A DNA stretch of 64,000 nt from PALSA-1296 sp038210275 (GTDB taxonomy: Bacteria; Bacteroidota; Ignavibacteria; Palsa-1295). The notes below the pieces were generated by a model. It was not told where the DNA came from, ran no database searches, and saw only the letters and a list, made by a program, of their open reading frames with translations. The number at the start of each line of letters is the position of its first letter. Position 1 is the stretch's first letter. The stretch is taken from the NCBI GenBank assembly GCA_038210275.1, contig JBBQWV010000013.1:38353-102352 (forward strand), read 5' to 3'. The position numbers and the translations under genes were made by a program. Positions 33,749-42,708 of the stretch are shown here, piece after piece.

Positions 33749-35320
33749 ATGACTCCCTTTCTCAAAAAACTCCTCTACTGTGGCGTGGTAATTTTATCAA
33801 CTACTATCTCAGCTCAAGCGCAGATTTCGATTCCTCAAATTCAGTGGGCAAAATCTTTCGGAGGATCTGAAAGTGACTTTCCAAGTGCAATCGAGCTGAC
33901 TTCGGACAAAGGATATATCATTGCCGGAGGCTCATATTCCAGTGACTTTGATATTGCCGGACACCATGGAACGACAGACTTTTCAGATTTTTGGATCGTA
34001 AAACTTGATAGTAACGGTGTTCTTGAATGGCAACGATCACTCGGCGGCGATAGCGATGATGTTGCTCGAAGTATTAAACAAACGAAAGATGGGGGGTATA
34101 TTCTTGCCGGTTATTCCAATTCAAAAAATTGGGATGTGTCAGGAAATCATGGAGGATATGATTATTGGATCGTGAAATTAGACGAGAATGGAAAAATTAT
34201 TTGGCAGAGATCATACGGTGGAACCGGCGATGATAAAGCCTTCTCCGTAGAACTTAGCTCAGATGATGGGTATGTCATTGCCGGAACATCATATTCAAAC
34301 GACATGGATGTTACCGGGCATCACGGAAGTGCTGGCAGCGCCGATTGCTGGGTTATAAAACTGAACAGCGTGGGAGAGTTGCAATGGGAAAAATCCTTCG
34401 GAGGCACTCAAGATGATGCGGCTAATGAAATAAAACGAACATCTGATAACGGATTTATCATCGCTGCGTATTTAACTTCAATGCATGATTTTACTGCAAT
34501 AAAAATAGATAGTTTAGGCAATGAAAAATGGGAATCCTCAGTCGGCGGCTCAGGTGATGAAGAGGCTTTTAGTATTGATGTGACCAAGGATGGGGGGTTC
34601 ATACTTGCCGGATATTCGGATTCTAAAGATGGAGCAGTAACTGGTAATCATGGTAATACAGATTATTGGATTGTCAAACTTGATAGCGTTGGCAAATTAC
34701 TCTGGCAGAAATCTTTCGGAGGCAGCGATGCAGAGGCAGCATATTCAATTAAACCAACTTTCGACGCTGGATTTATTATTGCCGGAATAAGCAGCTCTAA
34801 CGACTTCGATGTTTCCGGCAATCACGGCGGCAATGATTATTGGCTTGTGAAGCTTGATAGCATCGGTAATCTTCAATGGCAAAAATCTCTCGGCGGTCCC
34901 GGCGAAGAGTTTGCTCTTTGCGTCCGACAGACTTCCGATAGTGGCTACGTAATTGCCGGTTCTTCTGATTTTGATGGCGGCGATGTAACTGATAATCATA
35001 ATCATGAAGATTTCTGGGTCGTGAAATTGGGGACGCAGACTATGAATGACGTAAAAGCTGTGAAGAGCTCTTCTAACGAAGCAATAAATTTTCCAAATCC
35101 ATTTAATGAAAAAACTCAGATTCAGTTTAGCTATGCAATTGAATCACCGTCGGAATTTATTCTTTACAATATACTCGGTGAAGAAGTGAAGCGGTTAAAA
35201 ATTTCTTCAGGTACAGAAAGCATTTCTTTCAGCCGAGAAAATTTAGCGAGCGGAATTTATGTTTATCATGTCGTTAGTAGCGGTCGGATCATCGGAGAGG
35301 GAAGAATGATTATTCAGTAG
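33749..35320 (+). CDS. Seven-repeat secreted protein with T9SS sorting domain
   Basis: 523 residues: signal peptide (cleavage near SAQAQ, residue 24), seven tandem ~58-residue repeats, then a type IX sorting domain (INFPNPFNEKTQIQFSY, LYNILGEEV). Each repeat follows W-x-x-S-x-GG, then S-x-x-x-T-x-D-GGYIIAG, then G-N-HGG-x-DYWIVKLDSxG. The fourth copy is about 10 residues shorter and lacks the GNHG segment. The repeats probably form a propeller of seven blades. I know similar proteins only as uncharacterised surface proteins of Bacteroidota. It is single, and convergent with gpsA 10 bases away. Confidence 0.88.
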   Translation: MTPFLKKLLYCGVVILSTTISAQAQISIPQIQWAKSFGGSESDFPSAIELTSDKGYIIAGGSYSSDFDIAGHHGTTDFSDFWIVKLDSNGVLEWQRSLGGDSDDVARSIKQTKDGGYILAGYSNSKNWDVSGNHGGYDYWIVKLDENGKIIWQRSYGGTGDDKAFSVELSSDDGYVIAGTSYSNDMDVTGHHGSAGSADCWVIKLNSVGELQWEKSFGGTQDDAANEIKRTSDNGFIIAAYLTSMHDFTAIKIDSLGNEKWESSVGGSGDEEAFSIDVTKDGGFILAGYSDSKDGAVTGNHGNTDYWIVKLDSVGKLLWQKSFGGSDAEAAYSIKPTFDAGFIIAGISSSNDFDVSGNHGGNDYWLVKLDSIGNLQWQKSLGGPGEEFALCVRQTSDSGYVIAGSSDFDGGDVTDNHNHEDFWVVKLGTQTMNDVKAVKSSSNEAINFPNPFNEKTQIQFSYAIESPSEFILYNILGEEVKRLKISSGTESISFSRENLASGIYVYHVVSSGRIIGEGRMIIQ

Positions 35321-35329
35321 TTACTAAAA

Positions 35330-36328
35330 CTACAATCTCTCATCCTTTGCTTCTCTTCGCATCAAGTCTCGTGTAGCGATGCGGTGATCTTTTCCTTCGA
35401 AGAGAATTTTATATGTTTCTTCGACGATCGGCATTTCGATATTATGCTTCTGGGCAAGTTCGCGGGCAGATTCTGTCGTCCAAACTCCTTCGGCAACCAT
35501 CTTCATTCCGGCAAGAGCCTCTTCCAATGTTTTGCCTTTACCGATCTCTTCACCTACTCGGCGGTTTCTGGAATGTTTAGAGAGACAAGTCACGACAAGA
35601 TCGCCCAACCCTGCAATCCCGGCAAAAGTCGGCTCATCGGCACCGAGAGCAATGCCGAGTCTTCGTATCTCAGCAAGCCCTCGCGAGATAAGTGCGGCAA
35701 CGGTATTATCACCATACCCTTCGCCTTCGATAATTCCTGCACAAATTGCGATAACATTTTTCAATGCTCCGCAAAGTTCAACTCCGACAACATCGCTTGT
35801 CGAATACACTCTGAAATTTGGAAGGAAGAAAGCATCTTGCACGATCTTTACTGCATCCGGATCACTTCCGGCAGCTGTGACAAGAGTTGGAATCCGCCGT
35901 GCGACTTCTTCGGCATGGCTTGGTCCGCTGAATGCAAGAGTCCGGCTTTTCTGAACTTCCAATACTTCTTGCAAGACTTCAGTCATACGCTTCAAGGTAT
36001 GACGTTCGATCCCTTTTGATGCGCTGATATAAAGAGCAGAATCATTTTTAATGAAAGGGGATAGTATCCCGGCAACTTCTCGAAGCGATTGCGACGGGAC
36101 AGCAAAAACATATAACTCCTTCTCACGAAGAAAATCTGCATTATGCGTTACAATGATATTTGCCGGAATTGATATGCCCGGAAGGTAGAAAGAATTTTCT
36201 TTGGAAGATGAAAGGCTTGCAGCAAATTCTTCCGATCTTGACCACAGCGTAACTTCATGCCCGCCTTCTTGCAATAGAAGTGCGATCGTTGTACCCCATC
36301 CACCTGCTCCGATAACGGCTGTTCTCAT
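35330..36328 (-). CDS. gpsA: Glycerol-3-phosphate dehydrogenase [NAD(P)+]
   Basis: 332 residues. A Rossmann fold opens the protein (TAVIGAGGWGTTIALLL), and the family motif SASKGIE (near residue 105) and the catalytic-lysine region GVELCGALKNVIAICAG are present. It makes sn-glycerol-3-phosphate from dihydroxyacetone phosphate for phospholipid synthesis. A strong RBS (AAGGAG) stands just before the start. It follows plsY, the next enzyme of the pathway, on the same strand, with a hairpin terminator (36348-36370) between them. Confidence 0.95.
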   Translation of the reverse strand: MRTAVIGAGGWGTTIALLLQEGGHEVTLWSRSEEFAASLSSSKENSFYLPGISIPANIIVTHNADFLREKELYVFAVPSQSLREVAGILSPFIKNDSALYISASKGIERHTLKRMTEVLQEVLEVQKSRTLAFSGPSHAEEVARRIPTLVTAAGSDPDAVKIVQDAFFLPNFRVYSTSDVVGVELCGALKNVIAICAGIIEGEGYGDNTVAALISRGLAEIRRLGIALGADEPTFAGIAGLGDLVVTCLSKHSRNRRVGEEIGKGKTLEEALAGMKMVAEGVWTTESARELAQKHNIEMPIVEETYKILFEGKDHRIATRDLMRREAKDERL

Positions 36329-36347
36329 TTATCTCCTTAAAACAAAA

Positions 36348-36370
36348 ACCGAAGAGTTTTGCTCTTCGGT
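36348..36370 (-). terminator. Intrinsic terminator between plsY and gpsA
   Basis: A 9-bp stem ACCGAAGAG / CTCTTCGGT with a 5-base loop, followed on the minus strand by TTTTTGTTTT. Since gpsA begins 20 bases further on with its own RBS, this may act as a partial terminator that sets the plsY/gpsA ratio. Confidence 0.7.
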
Positions 36371-36405
36371 AATGATATTACTTAATGCAAAACTACAATG
36401 AATTT

Positions 36406-37083
36406 TTATGCTGCTGCCTGTTTATGAAAAATGCGGAGCTTATCGAAACGGTTCTCCGTGTTCGAAAGAAGACGTACGATATTTGCGCGATGGCGATAAA
36501 TTAGAAATAATGCAATTCCGATTGCGCCGACGATGAGTGTGTGATACCCATAAATATCGACTCCCAAAATATTTTGGCGGACGAACATTGTTGTCGGAAA
36601 CATCACTGCAGCGCTGATTGAACCGAGAGATATATATCCCGAAGCTGCAACGACAAGAAGAAAAATCCCGATGGCAATTGCCGTTTCGATAGGGGCAATA
36701 GCGACGAGCATTCCGGCAGCAGTACTAATTCCTTTGCCGCCTTTCCATCCTGCAAAAATTGTGTAACAATGTCCAACGACGGCAGCAATGCCGGCGAAGA
36801 AACGAAAAACCGTAATATCCTGAAAAGGAGTTTGGTTGTGGAAGGGAAGTCCGTTGAAAAGATATGTCGCAAATAGCACAGCGCCAATTCCTTTTGCAAT
36901 ATCAAGGAGCTGAACCATCAACCCGAGCTTCCATCCAAGTACGCGGAAAGCATTGGTCGAGCCCATGTTGCCCGATCCTTTTGTGCGCAGATCGAACCCT
37001 CGAAAGCGTTTGCTGATAATGACGCCGAAGGGGATTGCGCCAAGAAAATACCCTGCTACTATGACAACAATTAAACTGATCAT
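36406..37083 (-). CDS. plsY: Glycerol-3-phosphate acyltransferase PlsY
   Basis: 225 residues with about five hydrophobic segments. The three conserved loops of acyl-phosphate-dependent PlsY are visible: GSGNMGSTNAFRVLG, the segment GHCYTIFAGWKGGKGISTA, and a C-terminal YRHRANIVRLL motif. It acylates glycerol-3-phosphate, the first step of phospholipid synthesis, in the inner membrane. The neighbouring gpsA gene provides its substrate. The 741 bases upstream hold only repeats. Confidence 0.93.
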   Translation of the reverse strand: MISLIVVIVAGYFLGAIPFGVIISKRFRGFDLRTKGSGNMGSTNAFRVLGWKLGLMVQLLDIAKGIGAVLFATYLFNGLPFHNQTPFQDITVFRFFAGIAAVVGHCYTIFAGWKGGKGISTAAGMLVAIAPIETAIAIGIFLLVVAASGYISLGSISAAVMFPTTMFVRQNILGVDIYGYHTLIVGAIGIALFLIYRHRANIVRLLSNTENRFDKLRIFHKQAAA

Positions 37084-37168
37084 GTATTATACATCTGTTA
37101 AGCCTCATTATAACACTGCAATTTATAATATTGTTCGGTAAATTGTAGGAAGTAGTCTCATTGTTGCT

Positions 37169-37310
37169 TGTCATTCCGAAGGAGCCGAAATTCGCCATAG
37201 GCGAATGAGCGACTGAGGAATCCCCTAAATCGTGGTACCCACTTATGGGCTATAAACTATAAGGGATTCCTCACATCCTACGCCGCGGCGGATCTCCGAT
37301 TGGAATAACA
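37169..37310. repeat. Interspersed palindromic repeat, divergent copy R4
   Basis: Same architecture as R2/R3 but with another sequence: outer arms TGTCATTCCGAAGGAG and CTCCGATTGGAATAACA, middle arms GAGGAATCCCCTA and AAGGGATTCCTC, inner hairpin TTCGCCATAGGCGAA on the left and CCTACGCCGCGGCGG on the right. The centre CCCCTAAATCGTG is shared with R3. Confidence 0.8.
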
Positions 37311-37343
37311 ATAAAATCCGGGTTCAGGCAATAGGTGGCAATT

Positions 37344-37521
37344 TCCAAAAGTTGCCCCGCAACTCCTTATAATTCATCAACATCGCTCTGCACACAACGA
37401 CTTTTCCTATCTCATTCCCATTTTTTTCATCCCCCATCCTTCATCCTTCATCCTTTCTCAAAATTCCCGGGTGAGCGACTGTAACTCTTTATAATTCAAG
37501 AACATCGTTGTGCACATTTCT
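37344..37521 (-). repeat. Dispersed repeat D2, inverted copy
   Basis: The reverse complement of the 21490-21692 element: GTGCACAACGATGTTCTTGA end, AGTCGCTCACCC, a GGATGAAGG-rich middle, then GTGCAGAGCGATGTTGATGA and GGGGCAACTTTTGG. The middle parts have diverged and differ in length, but the two ends are well kept. Confidence 0.75.
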
Positions 37522-37558
37522 GTTTTTCACTGCTTATAGTTAACAGTGAAATAAGAAT

Positions 37559-37602
37559 GTCATTGCGAGACCGGCACTAGCCGGTCGTGGCAATCTAAAA
37601 TC
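37559..37602. repeat. Half copy of the interspersed palindromic repeat, R5
   Basis: TGTCATTGCGAG, inner hairpin ACCGGCACTAGCCGGT, then GTGGCAATCTAAAATC. Only the left half is present. The remaining ~220 bases to the next gene show no other recognisable feature, apart from a small hairpin at 37525-37551 (TTCACTG / CAGTGAA). Confidence 0.75.
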
Positions 37603-37824
37603 TGTAAGGGTATAGGTGCTCATCATACTGGAGATAATATACGGACAAAATATGCTTTTGTCAAGTGCTTTTAAAAGATTTAATATTGTGGGCACCTATG
37701 CAAAAAAAACTTCTCCTTCTTCAAAAGGAGGGGCTATAAATACATCGTGTTAATTTAGGCGACTAAGTCGTTTATTTACGCGATTCGATTCCACTTTATT
37801 ACCTGTTTATTTCCAGACGGTATC

Positions 37825-39612
37825 TTAAAATTCCTGCAATTCAACTGGTAGCCTCGATTCACGGTCATTTTGACCATGCATTACATTAATATATTTAGAA
37901 TAGCCTTGGGCCAAAGTTAAACAGCCTTTAGGTTGAAGAGGAAAACCCATGTCAGTAAATTGAGGGGACGTGCTACTTCTTATAGAATTCAAAATAGCAT
38001 CACGAGGAATATAGGGAGGATCAAGGGAAATTACATTGTTATTTGGATTATAGCTCCCATCACAAGGATTCCAAATATCCTTTATTCTTACCCTTTTAGA
38101 ATATTTTCCAAAGTTATCTTCAGCATCAATAATGGGTGGGGGATGACCCGTTTGGTCCTCATATACAGCACGGTACAGTGTATATGCTGGAGAAACATTC
38201 TCCGCTAAAAAAGGCAAGATATTAGTGGGTCCATCGAAAGAACTACCATACCTTTGTAGCGCGTATCTTCGATACATTGAATCAACATAAGCAAACGTTC
38301 TAAATCCATCTTCTGTCAATTCGCCACAACCTGCGAGGTTGGAAATATTTTTCTTTGGCATGACCCCATTAATAGTTTGTTCCAATCCATCGATGCCAGT
38401 TCCATTTATTTTATCAACAAAACTAGATCTCAATTCTTGGTCCATATGAGTGTATTGATGTGCAGACGGAGTACCGACATCAACTCGCCTATTAGAAAGA
38501 AGATAATCAGCCATTGGACTACGTATCCTGAACCCTCTAACATAGATAGGTACATTGTTTGTCACAGCACTGTTATCATACGCATGACGAAGTGTAAAAA
38601 TTATCTTTGATACACCAGCGATTGATATACTCGAAGTATCGTCGCCAACAGCATTTAAACGAACAACGGCATATCGTTGCATAGTATTAGCATTAAAAGG
38701 AGGTGGAAACTCGAATAATGAACGTGGATTGTTCATTCCTCCGTTGTTAGCATCTCTATCTGTGGAAAAAATATCATGGGTACTGTATTTATTATAATCC
38801 AAAGTAATTGATATTGGCGTATTTCCACTCGCATTATATACGTCGGCAGTTACAGTATACAAGTCTCCAGTCGCAGGACAGTCATATCTAAAAATAAAAT
38901 CAACATAAATTTTGTCGTTACCAAAAGCCCTGAACGCTGGATTATTGGTATCCCAATATAATTCAGGATTATACCATTTCTGTCCCGGATCTGTGAGCTG
39001 AAGATTTAATAGATCACCTGTTTTATTAGTAGGAATTATCCATTCAAGTGGGCTAATGGTAGAAAAACCACCCTGTATTTCTTTCCAACTTGTTGCTCCA
39101 TCATCTTTATCACAAAGAACAGGTATCTGCTGATTCTCAAGAAATTTTATTGCTTGAAACCGTTCATTATCAAATTTTTCAGATCCATATTTTGATATAA
39201 GATTTGTTGCTAAAAAGTACCGATCTTCCTTTCCGGGTACTGCAAACCGAGATCCCACGTAAGAATTATGCAGGAGTTCATCTCCAAAGAATCGCGGATG
39301 CTCTGCGTCAGGATAATATGGCAACCCAATATACATTGTCATTTGGGATGATGGCATCATAGTTGCTAAATCAAGTCTCCCGTGATAATCTGCTTGATAA
39401 AAAGTATTAAACCCTATATTCAACATACTATCCAAAATTGTTTGAGAAGTTAAAAAACCTGGTTGTCCATTCGAGGGCAACTCAAGTCTTCCATTCAATG
39501 AGGAAATTTCAAAGCCGCCAATAGGAAAGTAAAATGGAAGCGTCTTTAATTGCGCAAATGTGTCTATCGCAAAAAGGCCAAGAAAAAGCGATATGTAAAA
39601 TATTTTTTTCAA
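37825..39612 (-). CDS. Large secreted protein of unknown function, possibly truncated
   Basis: 595 residues with a signal peptide (cleavage near TFAQL, residue 20). I recognise no domain. The segment LDSMLNIGFNTFYQADYHGR and a beta-rich middle (YTVTADVYNASGNTPISITL) suggest a large surface protein. Unlike most secreted proteins here it lacks a T9SS sorting domain; it stops at KYINVMHGQNDRESR... just before a repeat-filled stretch, so the 3' end may have been lost. Other frames past the stop do not show a sorting domain either. It follows the 39651 gene on the same strand (38-base gap), a likely operon. The region looks richer in A/T than its neighbours. Confidence 0.75.
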   Translation of the reverse strand: MKKIFYISLFLGLFAIDTFAQLKTLPFYFPIGGFEISSLNGRLELPSNGQPGFLTSQTILDSMLNIGFNTFYQADYHGRLDLATMMPSSQMTMYIGLPYYPDAEHPRFFGDELLHNSYVGSRFAVPGKEDRYFLATNLISKYGSEKFDNERFQAIKFLENQQIPVLCDKDDGATSWKEIQGGFSTISPLEWIIPTNKTGDLLNLQLTDPGQKWYNPELYWDTNNPAFRAFGNDKIYVDFIFRYDCPATGDLYTVTADVYNASGNTPISITLDYNKYSTHDIFSTDRDANNGGMNNPRSLFEFPPPFNANTMQRYAVVRLNAVGDDTSSISIAGVSKIIFTLRHAYDNSAVTNNVPIYVRGFRIRSPMADYLLSNRRVDVGTPSAHQYTHMDQELRSSFVDKINGTGIDGLEQTINGVMPKKNISNLAGCGELTEDGFRTFAYVDSMYRRYALQRYGSSFDGPTNILPFLAENVSPAYTLYRAVYEDQTGHPPPIIDAEDNFGKYSKRVRIKDIWNPCDGSYNPNNNVISLDPPYIPRDAILNSIRSSTSPQFTDMGFPLQPKGCLTLAQGYSKYINVMHGQNDRESRLPVELQEF

Positions 39613-39650
39613 AGGAAATTATTAAGTAAGTTTTAAAAAAAATGACAATG

Positions 39651-41369
39651 TTATTTCAATATCAACAGATGAATTCTCCGATTAAAAGTTTTTCCTTCTA
39701 ATTCAATAACATAAGTTCCATTCGGCAATGTCCTGATGACTATCGGATGTAATGGATTCACGAACGGTGTATAAATATTTTCTGAAAAAACTTTACGTCC
39801 AAGTAGGTCGAAAATATTTACTTGTATATCTTCTTCTGGTGCAGAACGTAAATCCAAGATACATTTTCCATTTGTCACAGGATTAGGAAAAACATTTATA
39901 GATATATCATTCTGAGATATAGGGAGAACTCTATTTGTTTTAACAGGAATTTTATTCGACCCATGGATAACGTAGATTGTTCCGACAGCTTCATTTCCGT
40001 TATTTAAGCCAAATCCTGAAAGACCGAGTATTGCGTCTTGAAGGTTATCGTTATCTGCTGTAAGCGTATCAAGGAATCCGTCTCCACTATTAGGTATTGG
40101 TCCGATAAACATATCAACTTTATCATCAATTGCACTACCCAGAACATAGAAGAAATGATACCCATAAAACCCACCATCAAGATCAGCGCCAATATACAGT
40201 ACATGGTTACCCGTCCCAGTCATATCTCCGCAATCATGCAACCCAACACCACCAAAACGTGATACCCGAAAATTGTTGTCATAAAAATATGGTTCATGAA
40301 TGACAAATGATGCGCTATCAGCCATCCATCGTTTCGTACCGAAATCCTTCCCCCCCTTAAATATTCTTAATTCTTGAATAGTACGACTTCCATATTGTGT
40401 CTCAAAGGGAGGCAGAAAATCGTACGATGAGTCATTTCCATGTTTTGAAATTGCATGCATGCTAAGATGGTTCTCAGAGTTAGGAACTAGAGAATGTGGA
40501 TTTTGCCATTTTGCAAATATGGTATCAAATTTCAAAGCGCTAACTAAACCAGAAAGACTAAAAGGCGGATCATTTTTATAATAGAACAGATTACCATAAA
40601 GATCAGAAGCAATAATATCAGCTCTTCCAACGCCACGGTAATCTCCTTGACTTACTCCTCTAATTCTGTCTACCCATGGTGGGGGAATTGTATCAAAGAA
40701 CTTAGTACTATCCTGGTATGCTATTTTACCTTTTTTCATAAGTTGTTCTCCCCCAATAAAATAAATGAGAAAGATCGAATCACTTTGAGTGTTGGTATTT
40801 CCAACCAAAACGGAATAAACTATATCTTCTACTGAATCTGAAGATAAGTGTGAAGAGTAAGGCAAGAGAGGAACGTAGTCATTGTAGAATTTTGCTTTTA
40901 TATTTGTTCGAAGTTCTGTATATCGCGAAGAATCAAATTCCCCTTGATCGTCTTGCCAATAAATTCTGGCAGGTTTTGAAGTTCTAGTAGAATAAAGTAT
41001 ATCTGAATATTTTGGTGAACGGAAATGTCCGCGACGGATGGAATAATTTATAGTATTTTCACCGAGAATATGAAGTTTATGAAGATTAAAAAGATGACCG
41101 GCACTAAACACAGAATCTCTAACCATACTATTGACATTATCATAATCAAGAACGCACGACAATCTCCCGTAAGAATCACCGGGAGTTGGACCAATATTTA
41201 GCAATCCTGAACCTAAATACTGCGATTCGTGGGCTCCATAAATCGTATCGATCTCCCCCGACACTCCGATGCGCGGGAAGTAGCAATTCGGATCGAAGGC
41301 AGTCGAATTAACTTGCGCTTGAGTTACACCGGCTAAAAGTAAAATTATGAATAGAATGGATACTTTCAT
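39651..41369 (-). CDS. Large secreted protein with FG-GAP-like segments and T9SS sorting domain
   Basis: 572 residues: signal peptide (cleavage near TQAQV, residue 19), then a body with FG-GAP/VCBS-like pieces (RGVGRADIIASDLYGNLFYY, DCGDMTGTGNHVLYIGADLD, NDNLQDAILGLSGFG). A type IX sorting domain starts near ISINVFPNPVTNGKC, with IFDLLGRKV. Integrin-type beta-propeller repeats of this sort are common in surface proteins; no function is assigned. It lies 4 bases after ispD and before the 37825 gene, all on the minus strand. Confidence 0.82.
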   Translation of the reverse strand: MKVSILFIILLLAGVTQAQVNSTAFDPNCYFPRIGVSGEIDTIYGAHESQYLGSGLLNIGPTPGDSYGRLSCVLDYDNVNSMVRDSVFSAGHLFNLHKLHILGENTINYSIRRGHFRSPKYSDILYSTRTSKPARIYWQDDQGEFDSSRYTELRTNIKAKFYNDYVPLLPYSSHLSSDSVEDIVYSVLVGNTNTQSDSIFLIYFIGGEQLMKKGKIAYQDSTKFFDTIPPPWVDRIRGVSQGDYRGVGRADIIASDLYGNLFYYKNDPPFSLSGLVSALKFDTIFAKWQNPHSLVPNSENHLSMHAISKHGNDSSYDFLPPFETQYGSRTIQELRIFKGGKDFGTKRWMADSASFVIHEPYFYDNNFRVSRFGGVGLHDCGDMTGTGNHVLYIGADLDGGFYGYHFFYVLGSAIDDKVDMFIGPIPNSGDGFLDTLTADNDNLQDAILGLSGFGLNNGNEAVGTIYVIHGSNKIPVKTNRVLPISQNDISINVFPNPVTNGKCILDLRSAPEEDIQVNIFDLLGRKVFSENIYTPFVNPLHPIVIRTLPNGTYVIELEGKTFNRRIHLLILK

Positions 41370-41373
41370 ATCT

Positions 41374-42045
41374 TTAGATCACGTTCTCCAAATCTTGGCT
41401 GTAAGTGATCTTCACATTTGCATCTTCTCCCTGAATAAGTTTTGGTTTTATTCCGATGCGCTCTAAAAGCTCGGCTTCATCGGTGGCAGAGTAGTTGCCT
41501 TCATGGGCTGCTTCCAATGCTTGCTTGAGCAGTTCGAATCGTGCTCCTTGCGGAGTTTGGGCGCGCCAAAGATTTGCGCGAGGAATTGTAGAGGATGAAA
41601 ATCCATCTTCAGAATGCTTTAATGTATCAACGACAGGAATTGCTGCAAGAGCAGCGCCGTAATTTTGAACTCCTTCGATAACCTTCGAAATTATTTCTGC
41701 CGAAATAAATGGACGCGCCGCATCATGCACGAGAACGATCTTTGATCCGCCAAGCTCTTCAAGTTTTTGCATTCCGTTGGAAACAGAATCTTGACGCGTT
41801 GCTCCGCCAATAGTAATTTCGATCTTTTTATTACAAAAAAGCGGGAATAATTCATTCTCGAATCTGCTCACATCATCAGCAGCAACGACGAGGACAATGC
41901 GATCAATTTGTGAATGCTCAGCAAATGTTTTCAGTGCATGTTGGTAGAGAGGAATATTATTCAGCATAGCAAATTGTTTTGCCATGCCAAACCGCGAGCC
42001 GCTTCCGGCTGCAACAATGATGACGTCTGTTAGTGATACATTCAT
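41374..42045 (-). CDS. ispD: 2-C-methyl-D-erythritol 4-phosphate cytidylyltransferase
   Basis: 223 residues. The nucleotide-binding start VIIVAAGSGSRFGMAKQF, the VHDAARPFIS motif and the C-terminal LIQGEDANVKITYSQDL are those of IspD, which makes CDP-methylerythritol in the MEP isoprenoid pathway. I use the ATG at 42045 (MNVSLTDV) rather than 42066, since the family begins close to this point. It is cytoplasmic. The secreted-protein genes follow directly. Confidence 0.93.
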   Translation of the reverse strand: MNVSLTDVIIVAAGSGSRFGMAKQFAMLNNIPLYQHALKTFAEHSQIDRIVLVVAADDVSRFENELFPLFCNKKIEITIGGATRQDSVSNGMQKLEELGGSKIVLVHDAARPFISAEIISKVIEGVQNYGAALAAIPVVDTLKHSEDGFSSSTIPRANLWRAQTPQGARFELLKQALEAAHEGNYSATDEAELLERIGIKPKLIQGEDANVKITYSQDLENVI

Positions 42046-42110
42046 ATTCGCAAGTGGAGTTAACACCTACCTCAAAGAGAGCAATCCCAAAGAGCTGCAA
42101 ATCCTTCGGC

Positions 42111-42509
42111 TCAGGACTCTTTTGGATCGTTATTACGAATGACCCACAGCCACCAAATGAGAATTGGTTGCAGTGGAAGCCTGATCCACAATGCAAGCGG
42201 CGTTATCCAGCCGGTTGCAAATTGTTCAGGGTGCATGAACATATAAATATTTGCCGGAAAGACAGCAATAACCAGAGCAATGAGTCCAATGACTGCCGCA
42301 CGATGAAAACGAGGAATGAGTATTCCAACTCCTCCCAAAAACTCAAAAAAACCACTGATATAAACAATCGCTGTATGCGCCGGAAGAAATGGAGGGACGA
42401 TGGCTACAAATCCCGATGGACGAACGAAATGCAGAACACCAACAAAAATAAATCCGGCAGCAAGGATGTAATTCGAAATTGTCTTAAGGGTGTTCGATGT
42501 CATGATCAT
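42111..42509 (-). CDS. DoxX-like membrane protein
   Basis: 132 residues from the ATG at 42509 (a second in-frame ATG is at 42503), with four hydrophobic segments. The pattern ILAAGFIFVGVLHFVRPSGF, ISGFFEFLGGVGILIPRF and VFPANIYMFMHPEQ is that of the DoxX/DUF4267-like group, integral membrane proteins of unclear role. The longer frame to 42566 begins at the edge of repeat R6 and is less likely. It stands 65 bases upstream of ispD on the same strand. Confidence 0.85.
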   Translation of the reverse strand: MIMTSNTLKTISNYILAAGFIFVGVLHFVRPSGFVAIVPPFLPAHTAIVYISGFFEFLGGVGILIPRFHRAAVIGLIALVIAVFPANIYMFMHPEQFATGWITPLALWIRLPLQPILIWWLWVIRNNDPKES

Positions 42510-42569
42510 GTATTCTGGTCGTGGCTGAGTTTGAATAGCAAAAAATAAATGTGAGCCATAACCCATAAC

Positions 42570-42682
42570 GTCATTGCGAGGAGTTCGCTTGCGAACGACG
42601 TGGCAATCTAAAATCTCGATTCTACTACAAAATTGAAATTTTTAGATTGCCACGTCGGGCTAAAGCCCTTCTCGCAATGACA
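42570..42682. repeat. Interspersed palindromic repeat, copy R6
   Basis: Complete copy. GTCATTGCGAGGAG, left inner hairpin TTCGCTTGCGAA, GTGGCAATCTAAAA; then TTTTTAGATTGCCAC, right inner hairpin GGGCTAAAGCCC, TTCTCGCAATGAC. The two halves use different inner hairpins. Confidence 0.9.
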
Positions 42683-42708
42683 TTTTAAAAAATATCCGGG
42701 TAAAGATA

